In this document: piece after piece, positions 32,314-43,371 of the stretch
Numbering within the stretch: the first letter of the stretch is position 1
Layout: every line of letters starts with the position of its first letter
NCBI GenBank assembly: GCA_001179505.1
Contig: CDMY01000411.1
Span: 20,723 to 84,722 of the forward strand
From: Vitrella brassicaformis
Lineage: Eukaryota; Sar; Vitrellaceae
Direction: 5' to 3'
Length of the DNA: 64,000 nucleotides
Translations under genes and position numbers: made by a program
Notes under the pieces: generated by a model
The model's input: the letters and a program-made list of their open reading frames with translations, nothing else
Told to the model about the DNA's origin: nothing
The model's database searches: none

Positions 32314-35092
32314 TTACTGACCCCAGAAGGGTTGAGGATTGGGCATCCACCTGGGCTGTGCCTGCGATGACGCATCCCTGTCCTCGCGTATGCACGAGCC
32401 CATCAGTGTGCTGACGTCCTTGTGCAGAGAGAAGTCGATGCCCTCCGTCCTGACAGAGACACCGACAGGGAGCGCCTTGCCGTCAGTGAGGCGTGTTGGT
32501 TTGCTCTCGCTTACATGATGTCCTTTTGGAGCAGAGCGTGCTTGGTGTTCTTGGGGGGGTGCTCCTGTGCAGCAGAGGCCAATCAACATATCAAGTCATA
32601 TGTACACACAAGAATGGCCGTTGGTTTATGGCCCGCCCACCCCCCACGCACCTTTGCCCAGGACCGTATGAGATCATGCACCACAGTGGGTGGCGCATCC
32701 GTCTGCAATTGAATGACATCATGACATGACAGACACCCACGTGTGCAATGAATGCCATCTCCCTTGCGCGTGACTCCTCTCAGCTACCTTGATGGCCTGT
32801 GGCTCTCTGTGGAAATGTGACACGCGATACCCGAGATGCAGCAAAGCCGACCTGCTCGTCGCAACCAGCCCATGTTTGTGACGCGGGCGGGCAATGTGTG
32901 AGTTTTCGTCTCTCACTTGAATGCCTTCAGGGGTATAACTTGCAGCTTGATCTTCGCACAGAGGGAAGGCAGATGGTAGAACAGCGGCAAATCAAACCAC
33001 TCCTGCAGAACACAGGGAACCACCGGATGGGTGCGTGTATGCTGTCGACCAGTCCGTCGCTCACCTGTTGGACGGCCCCCAGCATCCCCTTGATGCGTGG
33101 CGTCTGCGTCAGGCCATCCAGTGTGTCACTGTCGTCGGCATCGGCAGCCTTGCACACCTCCAGACACAGAGAGACGAACTCCTGCTCACACTCAAAACCA
33201 AGGGGAGCATTCACCGGCGATCAGGTTTCGCTTCGTCTGGTTTTTGTGATGATTACCTCTTGGTAGAGCGGCCCCATGTACGCCGGCCCTCCAATCGTGT
33301 ACCGGCCGCCACACTCGCCACACGTGCCACCTGCACACGAACGATCGACAGGCAGAGAGTCGCACATTGCACGCCTTGCACTGTCTTTCGCGTGGGTTTC
33401 ACCGATGTGTGTGGGCATGTGTGGCGCTTTGAAGCGGTCGGGGCCCTGCGGATTCTTGCTGGGGACAGTCTCGCCAAGAGGCACGACATGAAAGGTGTCA
33501 CACTGCACACACTGAAAAACCTGGAGAGAGAGATATAGAGAGAGAGAGAGAGACTTACAGCAGCGCATTGTCAGGCTGATTTGATCTCACCAGGCCCGTT
33601 TCCTTGCAGATGTTCTTCGTCTCGGCAGATGAGTTGCGGATTTGGACGAACACCTGCATACGCAAACATATATAGAGACACGTGAATGTCCAGGTTATAT
33701 GCGCCTGCTTACCCGGACGTAAAAGTCGATGCTGAACGATGCGAGCGGCACGACCGACCGCTTGTACCGCCCAGCACTCGTGCGAATCGCATGCAGCACC
33801 AGCCTGTCATCACAGAGAGTGAGAGGAAGGGCATCCTCTCAATCCATCGGATGGGTCGTCGACAGGACGAGAGTCACCTGAGTGCCATCTCGTGGACGTA
33901 TCTGGCCTTGAGTGCCGTGCCGCCATAGCGGGAGAAGGTGACCTCAGGCGTATTGCCCGCCAACACGGGCATGTCGGTCGACGTCACGCACAACATGCCT
34001 GCGCACACGATTCCATAAAGCGAAGGAGGTGTGTGAGGCGGTGGGTGGGGGATCTGACCTCCGTCCTTGACGGCCTGCACGGCGGCATCGAGGAAGGGGG
34101 ATGCCGAGCCGTATGGGTCGATGTCGATGATATCAAGATTGTCGGCACCGTTACCCTTCCCCTGCTGTTGCCCGCGCCTCTTCCACATGTACATCAGCAC
34201 CGACGCATCCTCACACTCAACTGAACACAGAAAGCAAAACGAACGGAGTGTATGTCCAAATGTCCGTCTGTTTCCCGCTTCCTCTCTCCCTTGGCAGGCG
34301 GACCGTGCATTTGGTCTGGTGAGATATTGTTGATGTGTCTGTTGTGTCTGATAGTATCGGCAGCCTTTGGGTCGATGTCGTTCGCAATGACGTGCCGCAC
34401 ACAGTGGGGCAGCTCCAGCAGATAACGGAGGCCCCGCAGTCCACTCGCAGACAGAGGCTCCAGCACCGTCAGCCGGTGCGACTCGGGCACGTCAACCAGA
34501 CCACGAAAAGCTGCAGCTGGTGGCTGTGCGCGGCTGCCGTGGGCATCTCCCGTGCCATTGTGCTGCTCTGTGTCCACTGGCGCTGCAGAGGATTCGTCTT
34601 GAGGTGGAACAGCCGGGCTGGCACCGTCTTGGTCTGGCAAGGGCCCATCACTGCCAACAGCTGTCCAAGCAAAACGCAGACAGAGTGAGACTAATGTTTG
34701 TATGTGTTGGTGCGGGCCTGCCTTTCCGTTTGGTGCCTCTGGTCTTTTTGTTGGCCTTGTTAGCCTGCAGCTGCCTCCACCTCAGCTGATGGTAGGCTTT
34801 GATGCAGATCACAGACAGATCCCTGTTCACCTGCAGACAAATACAGACGACTGACTCACTCATGGTCCACTCAATGACTCATTCACTCATTCATTCATTC
34901 ATTGTGAAGTGATAGTGTCTGCTGTGTGTCTGTGGTCAGATCGTTACTCACCACCTGTGCGGGGTTATAGAAGACCTCGTTGGCTGCGCTGACCTCCACC
35001 TGCGCCTTGCCCTCGTGAATCAGCTTCAGCTTTGGCGAATTGGACGAGCCTGGTGCAGCTGCACCCTGTCCTTCTCCACTGCTTTCCGCCAT
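32314..35092 (-). CDS. TRM1: TRM1: tRNA (guanine26-N2)-dimethyltransferase
   Basis: Fifteen exons: 35092-34952, 34830-34722, 34660-34304, 34220-34059, 33998-33878, 33803-33713, 33653-33591, 33520-33403, 33330-33257, 33181-33065, 33002-32917, 32851-32788, 32702-32652, 32564-32515, 32449-32314; 579 aa. Signature motifs: [18 protein letters not shown] (SAM motif I), [35 protein letters not shown] (catalytic DPYG), [36 protein letters not shown], zinc cysteines QCVQC and CGECGG, and [17 protein letters not shown]. It dimethylates G26 of tRNAs using SAM, in nucleus/cytosol or mitochondria. Intron 2 has a GC donor at 34721. Divergent from the RS-rich gene across a 133-bp promoter with telobox repeats. 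Very secure. Confidence 0.96.
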
Positions 35093-35225
35093 CTGTGATT
35101 TCCTCGCGGCCTGCTACCCCTGTGAGCCTCCAGACCCCGCAGCCTGAACCCTAACCCTGAAACCCTAACATCCCACGGCCATCTTCTGTGCGAAAGCTGT
35201 TCAAGCTCGGAAATTGCAGGAACGT
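35093..35225. promoter_or_regulatory. 133-bp bidirectional promoter with telobox repeats
   Basis: Only 133 bp separate the start codons of TRM1 (-) and the RS-rich gene (+). It contains AACCCTAACCCTG and AAACCCTAA at 35147-35168, the same type of motif as upstream of PABPN1. All three genes act in RNA metabolism. Confidence 0.7.
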
Positions 35226-36956
35226 ATGTCGAAGTTCGTGCTGAAGCAAGGTACAAGTAGATGCTGTTTGGACGCTGGTATATTCACCTGCACAAGGACA
35301 TCGAACCTGCATACGAACCTGCACTACAAACTCTGACCGTGTCCGTGCGTGTCCTTTGTATGCAGGTGACGCACCTCGACAGCGAAAGGGAGGATTTACT
35401 GCTGCCGAGCAAGTACAACAACAACAAAACTCTCTCTCTTCTGCACAGACAAACTTCTGTTACCGTATCAACCTGTCAGGCGGCTGCACTGTGGCGCCAA
35501 GAGCTCGAGGCAAAAGAGAAACTCAAGGAAAAAGCATCATCGCAGCGACCAATCGTAAGCACACGGACGTCGCATATACGTGCAGCATGTTCACACCGCT
35601 GTCTGTGAGTCACACCCAGGATGACGGGAAGAGGCGTCGGAAGAAGCGGAAGAAGGCCAAGCGGCGAGACGATGACGATGGCAGCGACCCCGACAGACGC
35701 TCCCGCAAGAAGCGGCACAGGTAGATAGCAGACCCTCCACTGTCACCATTCACTGACAGATGTGCATACGTGTGTGCAGGTCACTGAGCCCATCATCGTC
35801 ATCCTCGAGCAGCGGTGAGTCGCCAAAGCGGCGGCGAAGGGACAAGGCGTCACCACCGACGCAAGATGGCGGAGGCGGGAAGGAGGGAGGCCAGAAGGAC
35901 CAACCGCAGATAGAGAAGTGGGCAGGTAGGTATGTGTGCAGCACGTGCTCGCAGAATGGACTGGTCCATGTGTGCTTTCATTTGTTTGTTCAGAGAGCAT
36001 TCAGCAGCGGAGCCTGCCCGCCAACCCCCTGGCCCGAATGTACCAGGCCACCACAATGAGCCTCGTGCAGCAGCAGCAACACATGTAAGTGCATACCAAC
36101 ACAGTGACACGTATACGCGCTTAGGGTACACTTACACATGTGAGTGCAGGAAGAAGCAGGAGCAGCACGCCGAGAAGAGCCCTCCACGAAAGGTGCACGG
36201 CATTCGTGCGCTTACAACCACAGTGGCCCTTACATGCATGCCCGAACCGGTGCATGTGTGCAGGAAAGGGCATCTCGCCGGTCGTTGTCTCGGTCTCGGT
36301 CCCCTTCGCCGTCTCCCCTTCCGCGAGATCCCGTCAACCCGCTCGATGCGGCGTACGACAGGAAGGCCTATCGCAGGCAAGTGGCAAGTGTGCACCCATC
36401 CAGATAAAGATCCGTCTGTATAGCACATGTATGCACGTGTATCTTCACTATGAATGCGCGTAGGCTGAAGCGCGAGAGGAAGAGGCGCGGATCGCGGTCG
36501 CCGAGTGGCGGGAGGCGCGACCCATACTGGGAACACGACAGGTATGCAGCGATACTCGTGTCGAGTGTGCACATGACATGACACACGTGGGTGGGTGTAG
36601 GTATGTTGAGCGTTCGGAGAGCCCCGAGCGGGAGAGGACGGAGGGGCCGATGTGGGATACCAGGAAGGGATCGTGGGTCAGCAAGGCAGGGGGCGTGTAC
36701 ATCCCGCCAGCCGATGGCCGTGAAGGTGAAGGCGGCGACGACCAAGAGCCAGCAAGATACATGTGGGCACCGCACGCGTCACCACGAAAGACGCGCGTAC
36801 ACACATGGACGTCATCATGTGTGTGTGGTTCTCTCGAGCAGCAGGCGAGCCCACCGTCCCCGCGGTCGTTCTCGTTCTCCCTCTCCCCGTCAGCGTGATA
36901 GCCCCGTGTATTCCCCCTACCAGAAACCCATGGAAGAGCCCAAGTCACCCGACTGA
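35226..36956 (+). CDS. RS-rich probable splicing-associated protein
   Basis: Eleven exons: 35226-35250, 35366-35412, 35480-35554, 35620-35720, 35780-35925, 35994-36084, 36150-36192, 36264-36376, 36464-36541, 36601-36762, 36842-36956; 331 aa. The N terminus (MSKFVLKQGDAPRQRKG, then WRQELEAKEKLKEKA) is a charged helix, followed by basic and serine stretches (RRRKKRKKAKRR, SRKKRHR, SPSSSSSSSGESPKRRRR) and RS/SP repeats (RRSLSRSRSPSPSP, RSRSPSPRQRD). This composition is typical of spliceosome-associated nuclear proteins; no RRM or other fold is seen. Intron 8 (36377-36463) has a GC donor (CAG|GCAAGT). The last intron ends in CAGCAG, a NAGNAG acceptor; both choices keep frame and differ by one residue. 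Specific family not recognised. Confidence 0.8.
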
Positions 36957-37284
36957 CTTCCGTCTGCCTGAGAGTGTCTGTATGGGCTGTGTCTGTATGT
37001 GTGTGGCGGACCTTCTGCCCCGATCGATTGGTGGTGAGGCCGGACGCTCGATCAATCGCATTTCCATACAGAGGGGCAGAGACGTTAGTTGTTTCCGCCA
37101 GACATCCCCATACAAATATCATCAATCGCCACACAGAATCTTCAATGTCAGGCAGCATGCCACTCAGTCAGTCAGGAACGGAAAAAAGGCGTCTACACTC
37201 ACCTCTCCCTCCAGCTGATCGATCAGCGATAGGACGATGGAACAAGGACGTGAAAGGGTCTTTGAATGCCAGCCACTACCATCC
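36957..37284. other. Intergenic between convergent genes
   Basis: Contains the 3' ends of the RS-rich gene and the GT31 fusion; no gene or strong motif. Confidence 0.5.
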
Positions 37285-39594
37285 TTAACCTGCTGGTACG
37301 CGCCTGTTGCTGCCATAGCGCATGGCCATTTCATGGAGCTCGTTCATGCGGTCCTTGGCGTTGTAATGGTACAACAGAGGAAGAGGCATGTACTCGTACA
37401 CGTGCGGCTGCAGACTCTCACGCAGAGTGGCCTCACTTAGATACCTGACATGCGCACAGACAAACGCGTCATGTGTCTCGGAGACACTGCACGTTTGTGT
37501 AGGCTCATGCACATTACCATGGATAGACGCCTTCCAGCGGCACCATCTTCAGAGAAGGAATGTTCATTCTACGGGCCATCTGAGACACCGTAACGTCGTC
37601 TGTCATGCGGCAATCCTCGTTTGAAAGGTGCATGAACTCCTGCCGAAAGCTGCGGTAGGTGGTCTTGTTAAATCCCTCCACCATGAGACGGACGAGAGAT
37701 GAGCTCATGATCCACCCGCCGCCACCGCACACGCCATAGTCGCAGTTGCCCGTCCCACACGCGAAGATGGCAAACAGCGTCGGGATCGAGGGGTCGTGGT
37801 CGGCAAGGAACCGCTGCACGTTGTCGGGCAGCACATATGCGTCGTCATCACAGAACAGCACCCAGCCGAAATAGCCATTGGTCTGGCTGATGAGGTTGGC
37901 AGCCACTTCGATGCTCCCGGCCGTCACACAAACTTGAGACGTGAAGCTGCTCACTTGTTCTGCAGTGTTGTTCACACGAGGAATTCTCGCGAACAGGTCA
38001 GAAACTGTTGACATATAGGCAGCAAGCCAACAAGCCATGGTTGCGAGCGGGCGGCGCAGAAGAGAAGGCGCCTTTCCTTCTACTCACTTGTGGTGCACTC
38101 CTCTATCACGATCATGTCATCATGCCCGTCACCGTGGCCCTGTCCGACGAATAGAATCAGCTGGTCGGTCCTGTTGTGGGCGACTGCCGCATAGGTGGAC
38201 CGAATGAGGGGCACGCGAGTGCTATAGAATCGTGGCGCCGTACGGTGGAGTATCAACACAGGCGGATAGGACGAATGACCTGACGAGTCTCCTTGCGCGT
38301 CTGAGTTGGATGGAGCGGCCATCTGATGTGCGAGGCCCTCGTGTTTGTCACCTTGGTGCGGCAATAGATTGGCCCTGCAATGGCAACGACAACTTCAGAC
38401 CCACGTCTGCGTGCCCGTTTCACCTTTTCTTCTGTTCTGTGATTTGGGACTGCTCGTAAAGGACCGCAAGTAAGCCCAAAATGTCCCAATCTGCCAAGCA
38501 TGTCAAGCATGCATTCGTATGACGTGTCTCATCCACATACATTCGTATTACACGTGTACCCGTCAGGAGCAGGTCTCTCAGCCGCAGCCGCCCTATGAAA
38601 GCTATCAGCTCGTCATCGGGTGTAAAACCGTCTGCACGTTGGATCAATAGTGCAGTCACAAAGGCCGAAGGGCAGCGCTCAAGATAGCCAGCGCCATCTG
38701 ATACCAGAAGATAGCTCCATTTTCCTTACACACAGAAGAGGGCCTGCACTCACTCACCCTCTGTGACAGCCAAGGAGGCATTGAGGGCCCTCACATACGT
38801 AACAGGGGCCCACGCACTCATCGTTGCTGAAGTTCGGTCCTCCTCCTTCGCCTTTTGGAGATCGACAAGCAGTTCAGAAACTGCGCGATGTAAGGATGCA
38901 ATCACTGCACTGGCCGACAAACAATCGTCGACGTGCAACCCGAGGTCAGCATTTCGCACACGTGTGCGAAGCGCACAAAGCATCCTGCAAAAAGACAAGA
39001 AATATTTGAGCTGTGTTTTGCTGCTTAAAGACCTGAAGATGGGCCACGATGTCCTATCAGGTGAGACAGACAACAGCCAGCCAGCCAGCCAAAGAATGGC
39101 GCGATGGTGCATGCCTATCACCTGAAGAGCCCTATAACGCCTACTTCCTGGAACAGTGACCTGAAGACCCCCTTATCGCCTACTTCCTGGAACAGCGCAT
39201 CCAACTCCGCAGATAAAAGAAGCATGCCATAAAGAGCGCCCCGATGTGCTTGGGCCAGGACGTACATACAAAGAAGGGCAGCGAGTTTCCTCTCTCTTGT
39301 CTGTCTGTTCGAGTTTTTCTCTGGACTTCGCGACCGCAGTATCTGTGTGCTTTCCCTCATGGCATTTCCCAGCGCCATCTTTCTGTATATGTCACCGTCC
39401 AAAGTGGTGTTGTGTTTTTCATGTTCGTAAGTGCAGAGAAAGAATGTGCGAGGAAAGATGGTGTGAAGGCTTGAAAGGAATCGGCTTGAGACGAGAGAAG
39501 AGCAGCCTGATCCGACGACGAGAAAAGTAAACGCTGTCCCCATCCCCGAAGAAAAGAAAAAACCTTCTCTCTTTGTTTTCGACATGCATCTCAT
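37285..39594 (-). CDS. Shared N-domain fused to GT31 (Fringe-like) glycosyltransferase
   Basis: Seven exons: 39594-39122, 38984-38758, 38697-38560, 38490-38424, 38374-38088, 38004-37518, 37444-37285; 612 aa. The N terminus has a hydrophobic run (MGTAFTFLVVGSGC) after a short basic leader. Residues 1-301 match the N-domain of the gene at 12513 more than the others: ALGNAMRESTQILRSRS, RMLCALR, RCPSAFVTALLIQ, DWDILGLLAVL, with the same introns in the same phases. Residues 302-612 are a Fringe/C1GALT-type GT31 domain: FYSTRVPLIRSTYA, FGWVLFCDDDAYVLPDN (DxD), YGVCGGGGWIMSSSLV, NEDCRMTDDVTVSQMAR. GT31 enzymes extend O-fucose or core O-glycans in the Golgi. Exon 1 carries a 39-bp in-frame tandem duplication next to its splice donor. 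Head to head with the GT2-like fusion. Confidence 0.88.
39121..39198 (-). repeat. 39-bp tandem duplication at exon 1 end of the GT31 fusion
   Basis: Two 39-bp units, 39121-39159 and 39160-39198, each contain CCTACTTCCTGGAACAG (17 bp identical, read on +). They duplicate 13 residues of the N-domain (LFQEVG...GVFRS / LFQEVG...GLFR). Both copies also contain CTTCAGGT, so the donor is duplicated as well. Confidence 0.85.
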
Positions 39595-39841
39595 TCCACT
39601 CGCCTCAGGAGCTTGTGGAATTTACGACGGACAAAAGTGCGCGGTGTACCCTGATGAGTCGTTTTCGTGGCTTCCGAATGCTCCCCGCGACGCGGAGACC
39701 TTGCGCGAGACGGTTTGAGGAGCTGGGAACTCATCGCTAGTGCCAGTTGCAAGGCATGATTGGGTCCTGTTGCAGCGCGAACGAGTGTGGCTAGGGTCGG
39801 TCGCAAAAGTTGTGGTGGCGGTTAAGTCAACGCGAGCGAAT
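39595..39841. promoter_or_regulatory. 247-bp divergent promoter of two family members
   Basis: Separates the starts of the GT31 fusion (-) and the GT2-like fusion (+). From 39640 on it is nearly identical to 14639-14840 upstream of the EGF/methyltransferase fusion, so this promoter half was copied together with the downstream exon. Confidence 0.65.
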
Positions 39842-41771
39842 ATGGAGCGTGTAGGATTATTCTTCTGTATCCTCACTGTTTTCCTTCCTTTCCTCTCCGC
39901 GCTGGACAGCCATTTCAGTCCGCGGGACGAACTCCGTCAGCTGTACCCGCCGTTCTACACTCGTGGAAATCACAGCTCTTCCGAGCTGCTCGCGTCAGCC
40001 CTTGGCAAGACCACAACGGGCGCCGAAGAGGCGGTCAGATGGCTGACATCCGGCAACGCATCTTCCCCACTGGCGATAGGCACGTTTGCGTCGTTCCTGC
40101 TGCACGCCCTGCACGCCTTGGCAGAGCCAGACAACGGTGACAGCGCCCGTCGAGTCCTGCGGGCCATTGATCTGATGCGCTCCGGTCTGCCTTTGGAAGC
40201 GCTGCTGACATCCGAATGGCCGATTTTCAGCATACTGGTGCATTTCCGCTCCGTGGTTGATGCGGCTGGCCTTGAGAGCGATGCGATATGTGAGTCGAAT
40301 GGCGCCTGGTCATATCCGTGGGATGTTCTAATCGAGGGTTTAGAATCTCTCATCGCAATGGCTCGACGTGAGGGCATCACTATTGCCGTGGCGAGCCATG
40401 TGCAGATCATCAAGATGGGATTTCATCTATCGATGGCGTCCTCCTCTAAGACCTTAGGTCATATAGTCGAGTCCTGAGTGACACTTGGACGTTCTTGCCG
40501 TGATTTTCAGGTGACATGAGCTCATGTCCTTTAGGCTTCATGGCCGCTTTGACTTTGTGGCTTTTGACAGCAGCATTTGTCAGCCCGATGCTTGATTTGC
40601 CCGACATACTGCAGACGTATAAGTATGGAACATTTGGACATATAGGTGCCCTGTGGAATCATTTGAGGATCGAACAGCTCATCAGCAAGCGTTGGCGAGT
40701 CCTTGAGCTGCTTGAGCTTGTGTCATCACAGTCGCTCGAGAGGGAAGACAGGGAACGCAAGACCAGGAGACAACAGGGTAAGTGGGACAGAAAACCCTAT
40801 AGTGCTTCCATTTCCCCTGGTCCCCTGCCGTGCGCTCAGCCATGTCTCCCAAGCGTGCCAACCACTCGAGTGAGGTGATTCCGAGACGAGGCCTCTTCAT
40901 TTCGGTGCTGACGTACAACCGCCCCCATTCCCTCGTGAGGCTGCTAGAATCCCTCTCTAGGTCACACTATCTCGGTCATCGTGTGGACCTGCTTATCTCG
41001 GTTGACTTGAATCGTGACGGGCTCGTCCACAGCGAGACGCTTCGGGCGGCCAAGTCTTATGAGTGGCCGCACGGCAAGCTCACAGTGCGGTTGAGGGAGA
41101 GGCACTATGGATTGGCTGAGCAGTGGATCCATGCAATTCCCGAAGACAGACTGAAGCAAGACAATGGCACTGTCCTTCTCATCCTGGAGGACGACATCGA
41201 AGTGTCTCCGTTCTTTTTTAAGTGGCTCCTCAAGGCCCACGCAGCGTACGGGACGAGGGAAGATGTGAGTGGATTCACTCTGCAACGGGCAATCTTTCGA
41301 GGCGACCAGCGACGCTATCATGGGAAGCACGTGAGTGTGCATCAAGGTGTCTTTCTTTATCCGCTTGTTGGGACCATCGGATACAGCGCGTTGCCAGTGG
41401 CGTGGCAGCGATTCGTTCGATGGTACGCTTCGCTTCGGGTAGACGGTCGCTCTGCACCGCTGGTGCCTCACATCATCGCTACGCACTACCTTCTTTCCCT
41501 CTCTCAACGCAATACCTCGATTTTGACATCATCCTCTTCGTGGGGCTCAACAGAATCTGCTCTCGATTACTTCAATCACATTCATGGCCTCTACTGTGTC
41601 TACGGTAATGCGCCGGACTACATGACTCTTGCTGCGCACCACCACGAGCCAGGAGAGCACTTCTCGTCCAGAAAGATGGATGCGCTTCCTCTGCCTAAGT
41701 GGCAAGACGAATGGTTCGTTTTTCCTGACCCGCCGGTCGTACTTGGCACCGATGGCGAACCGATCCAGTGA
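39842..41771 (+). CDS. Shared N-domain fused to GT2-like glycosyltransferase
   Basis: Three exons: 39842-40457, 40511-40777, 40840-41771; 604 aa, with the same signal peptide as the gene at 14841 (MERVGLFFCILTVFLPFLSA). Residues 1-294 are the shared N-domain; DNA is near-identical to the 14841 gene until about 40280, then diverges (CPLGFMAALTLW, RWRVLELLELV). The intron found before the RW motif in the other four members is absent. Residues 295-604 are a GT-A glycosyltransferase of GT2 type: LFISVLTYNRPHSLVRLLES, VDLLISVDLNRDG, LLILEDDIEVSPFFFKWLL (DxD), VGTIGYSALPVAWQRF. The acceptor is unknown; the signal peptide implies the secretory pathway. Family call for the cargo is moderately firm. 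Confidence 0.86.
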
Positions 41772-42023
41772 CTAATGAGAAGGGCATGATAAATGCTACC
41801 CGAACACTTTCAACCACCATTGACAAAGCAATTACATAGACGTGTTGGCCTTCCTTTCTGTCCCCGCTCTTTCCCTCTGTTTCTCCCTCACGTTGCGTTC
41901 AGAGGAAAAGAGCGGCTCCACGTTGGGTTGCGTTAAGTGATTCAGTCCAAACCGACACTTCGATGCTGACATCTCCGACATGGGTAGTTATAGGACTGTG
42001 ACGATTACCTGTAGCCAGCACCC

Positions 42024-42990
42024 TCACTCAGTAGAAGAGCTTCTTATCCAGATTGAGGTCAAACCGGCTGGCGATTGAAATACGAATCGCGGCCATAGGG
42101 GTATCCTCTTGATCGCATCCTGATACGGTTCGCGCTCCGCATTATCGACAACGAGGATTCCCCCGATGCTCAGCAAGCCTTTTTTCAGCACATACTCGAT
42201 GCACTTTCCCCGGTGTCTTCCGTCTACGGATATGACGTCGAAGGTCCTGTCTGTTGAAGCGGTGTCAAGCACTTCTACATATTTCGGGTCGTCCATATGG
42301 CGGTGGCGAAAAGTCCATTTTCTCTGGAGCCGCGGGTAGTGTTTCCTGATGGTCTGCTCTGTATGCGTAACCCAGCTGCAAAGACACACAGAGGTAGAGA
42401 GAGAGGGGAGGAGAGGGATGGCGGCACCTGTCGTATGCGTGCTGGAGCATACCTCTCGCTGTCTTCGATGGTTGTCAAGGAGGAGACATGCAAGAGAAGA
42501 AAAAGAGTCCTCGAGCCACTGCCCCTGAACGTGAAGTAAGTGTATAGAATCCAAATTGAGACAGACAGTAGGTGTACCATTCGAGTGCAGTCATATCGGT
42601 GCGAAGGATAAATTGCATAAACATCACAGCATCGCGAGTCCACCACGGCTCGCATATATTTCCCACTGATGACGGACCGTGCTTTCGGCTCTTCGGCCTC
42701 CCGCCAATTCCAGCAGGGCAAAGATTGACGAAAACGACCCGATTGTCTCGGTAATTCTTGATCTTTGTTTGGGCACTCAGCGCGCTCAAAATGACCGCTG
42801 ACGGAGGAGATCCGAGCTGCTGACTTGAGTTCACCACCGTCCCATTGACATGAGTGTCCAATCGCCTGTCACGCCTCCGTGACATGGAGAGAGCTGATTT
42901 GCGGCCGCTGAGAGACCAATAAACAAAGTAGAGCACCAGCAGCCAGACCGCTCCCGTGGCTGCCGCGCCCACCGACCTTGCCCCGCTCAT
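42024..42990 (-). CDS. Membrane-anchored SAM methyltransferase-like protein
   Basis: Three exons: 42990-42578, 42524-42453, 42375-42024; 278 aa. The N terminus has a signal anchor (GAVWLLVLYFVYWSL). Splicing exons 1 and 2 creates ALEWGSGSRTLFLLLHVSSL, a class I methyltransferase motif I, followed by LTTIEDSER. Exon 3 continues with FDVISVDGRHRGKCIEYVLK and SIGGILVVDNAERE, the acidic post-motifs of this fold. It resembles sugar/cell-wall O-methyltransferases that act in the Golgi, but the subfamily is not certain. It sits between the GT2-like fusion and repeat debris, in keeping with the glycan-enzyme neighbourhood. Confidence 0.8.
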
Positions 42991-43101
42991 TTCAATTTCC
43001 TCGCCATGAGTAAATCTGGGTTGTCCGGGAAAGGAAGTTTACCACGTCGGCACATTTACGAATCTTTAGTACAATTACCATTCCTTGAGTTTTGCGCATT
43101 T

Positions 43102-43371
43102 TTACAATGGACACTCTTCTGACTTCCTCTTCTTCCCTGCCCTCGTGCTCAAAGCCGTCTTCTTGGCTCTCTTCTTCGCTTGTCTCGTCGCTCCTTTCGT
43201 CACCGACTTCCACCATCGAGCCAACCCCTCGTTACCGTCGAGCGGGTGTGACATGTTCGTGTCGCCCGTCATGTCGACGTCCTGTTGCTGTGTGCTCGAC
43301 GCGCTTGCGTTGGTGGGAATGGCCATATCAGCGAGGACGAAAAGCCAGATCAGGGAACAGGAGCGTTCCAC
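43102..43371 (-). pseudogene. Fragment related to the AP2-like ORF tail
   Basis: The minus-strand frame ends in TRAGKKRKSEECPL and stop, close to TRAGKKRKREQEVP near the end of the AP2-like ORF at 44494. The preceding part (AKKRAKKTALS) does not align clearly. Probably a truncated second copy. Confidence 0.4.
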
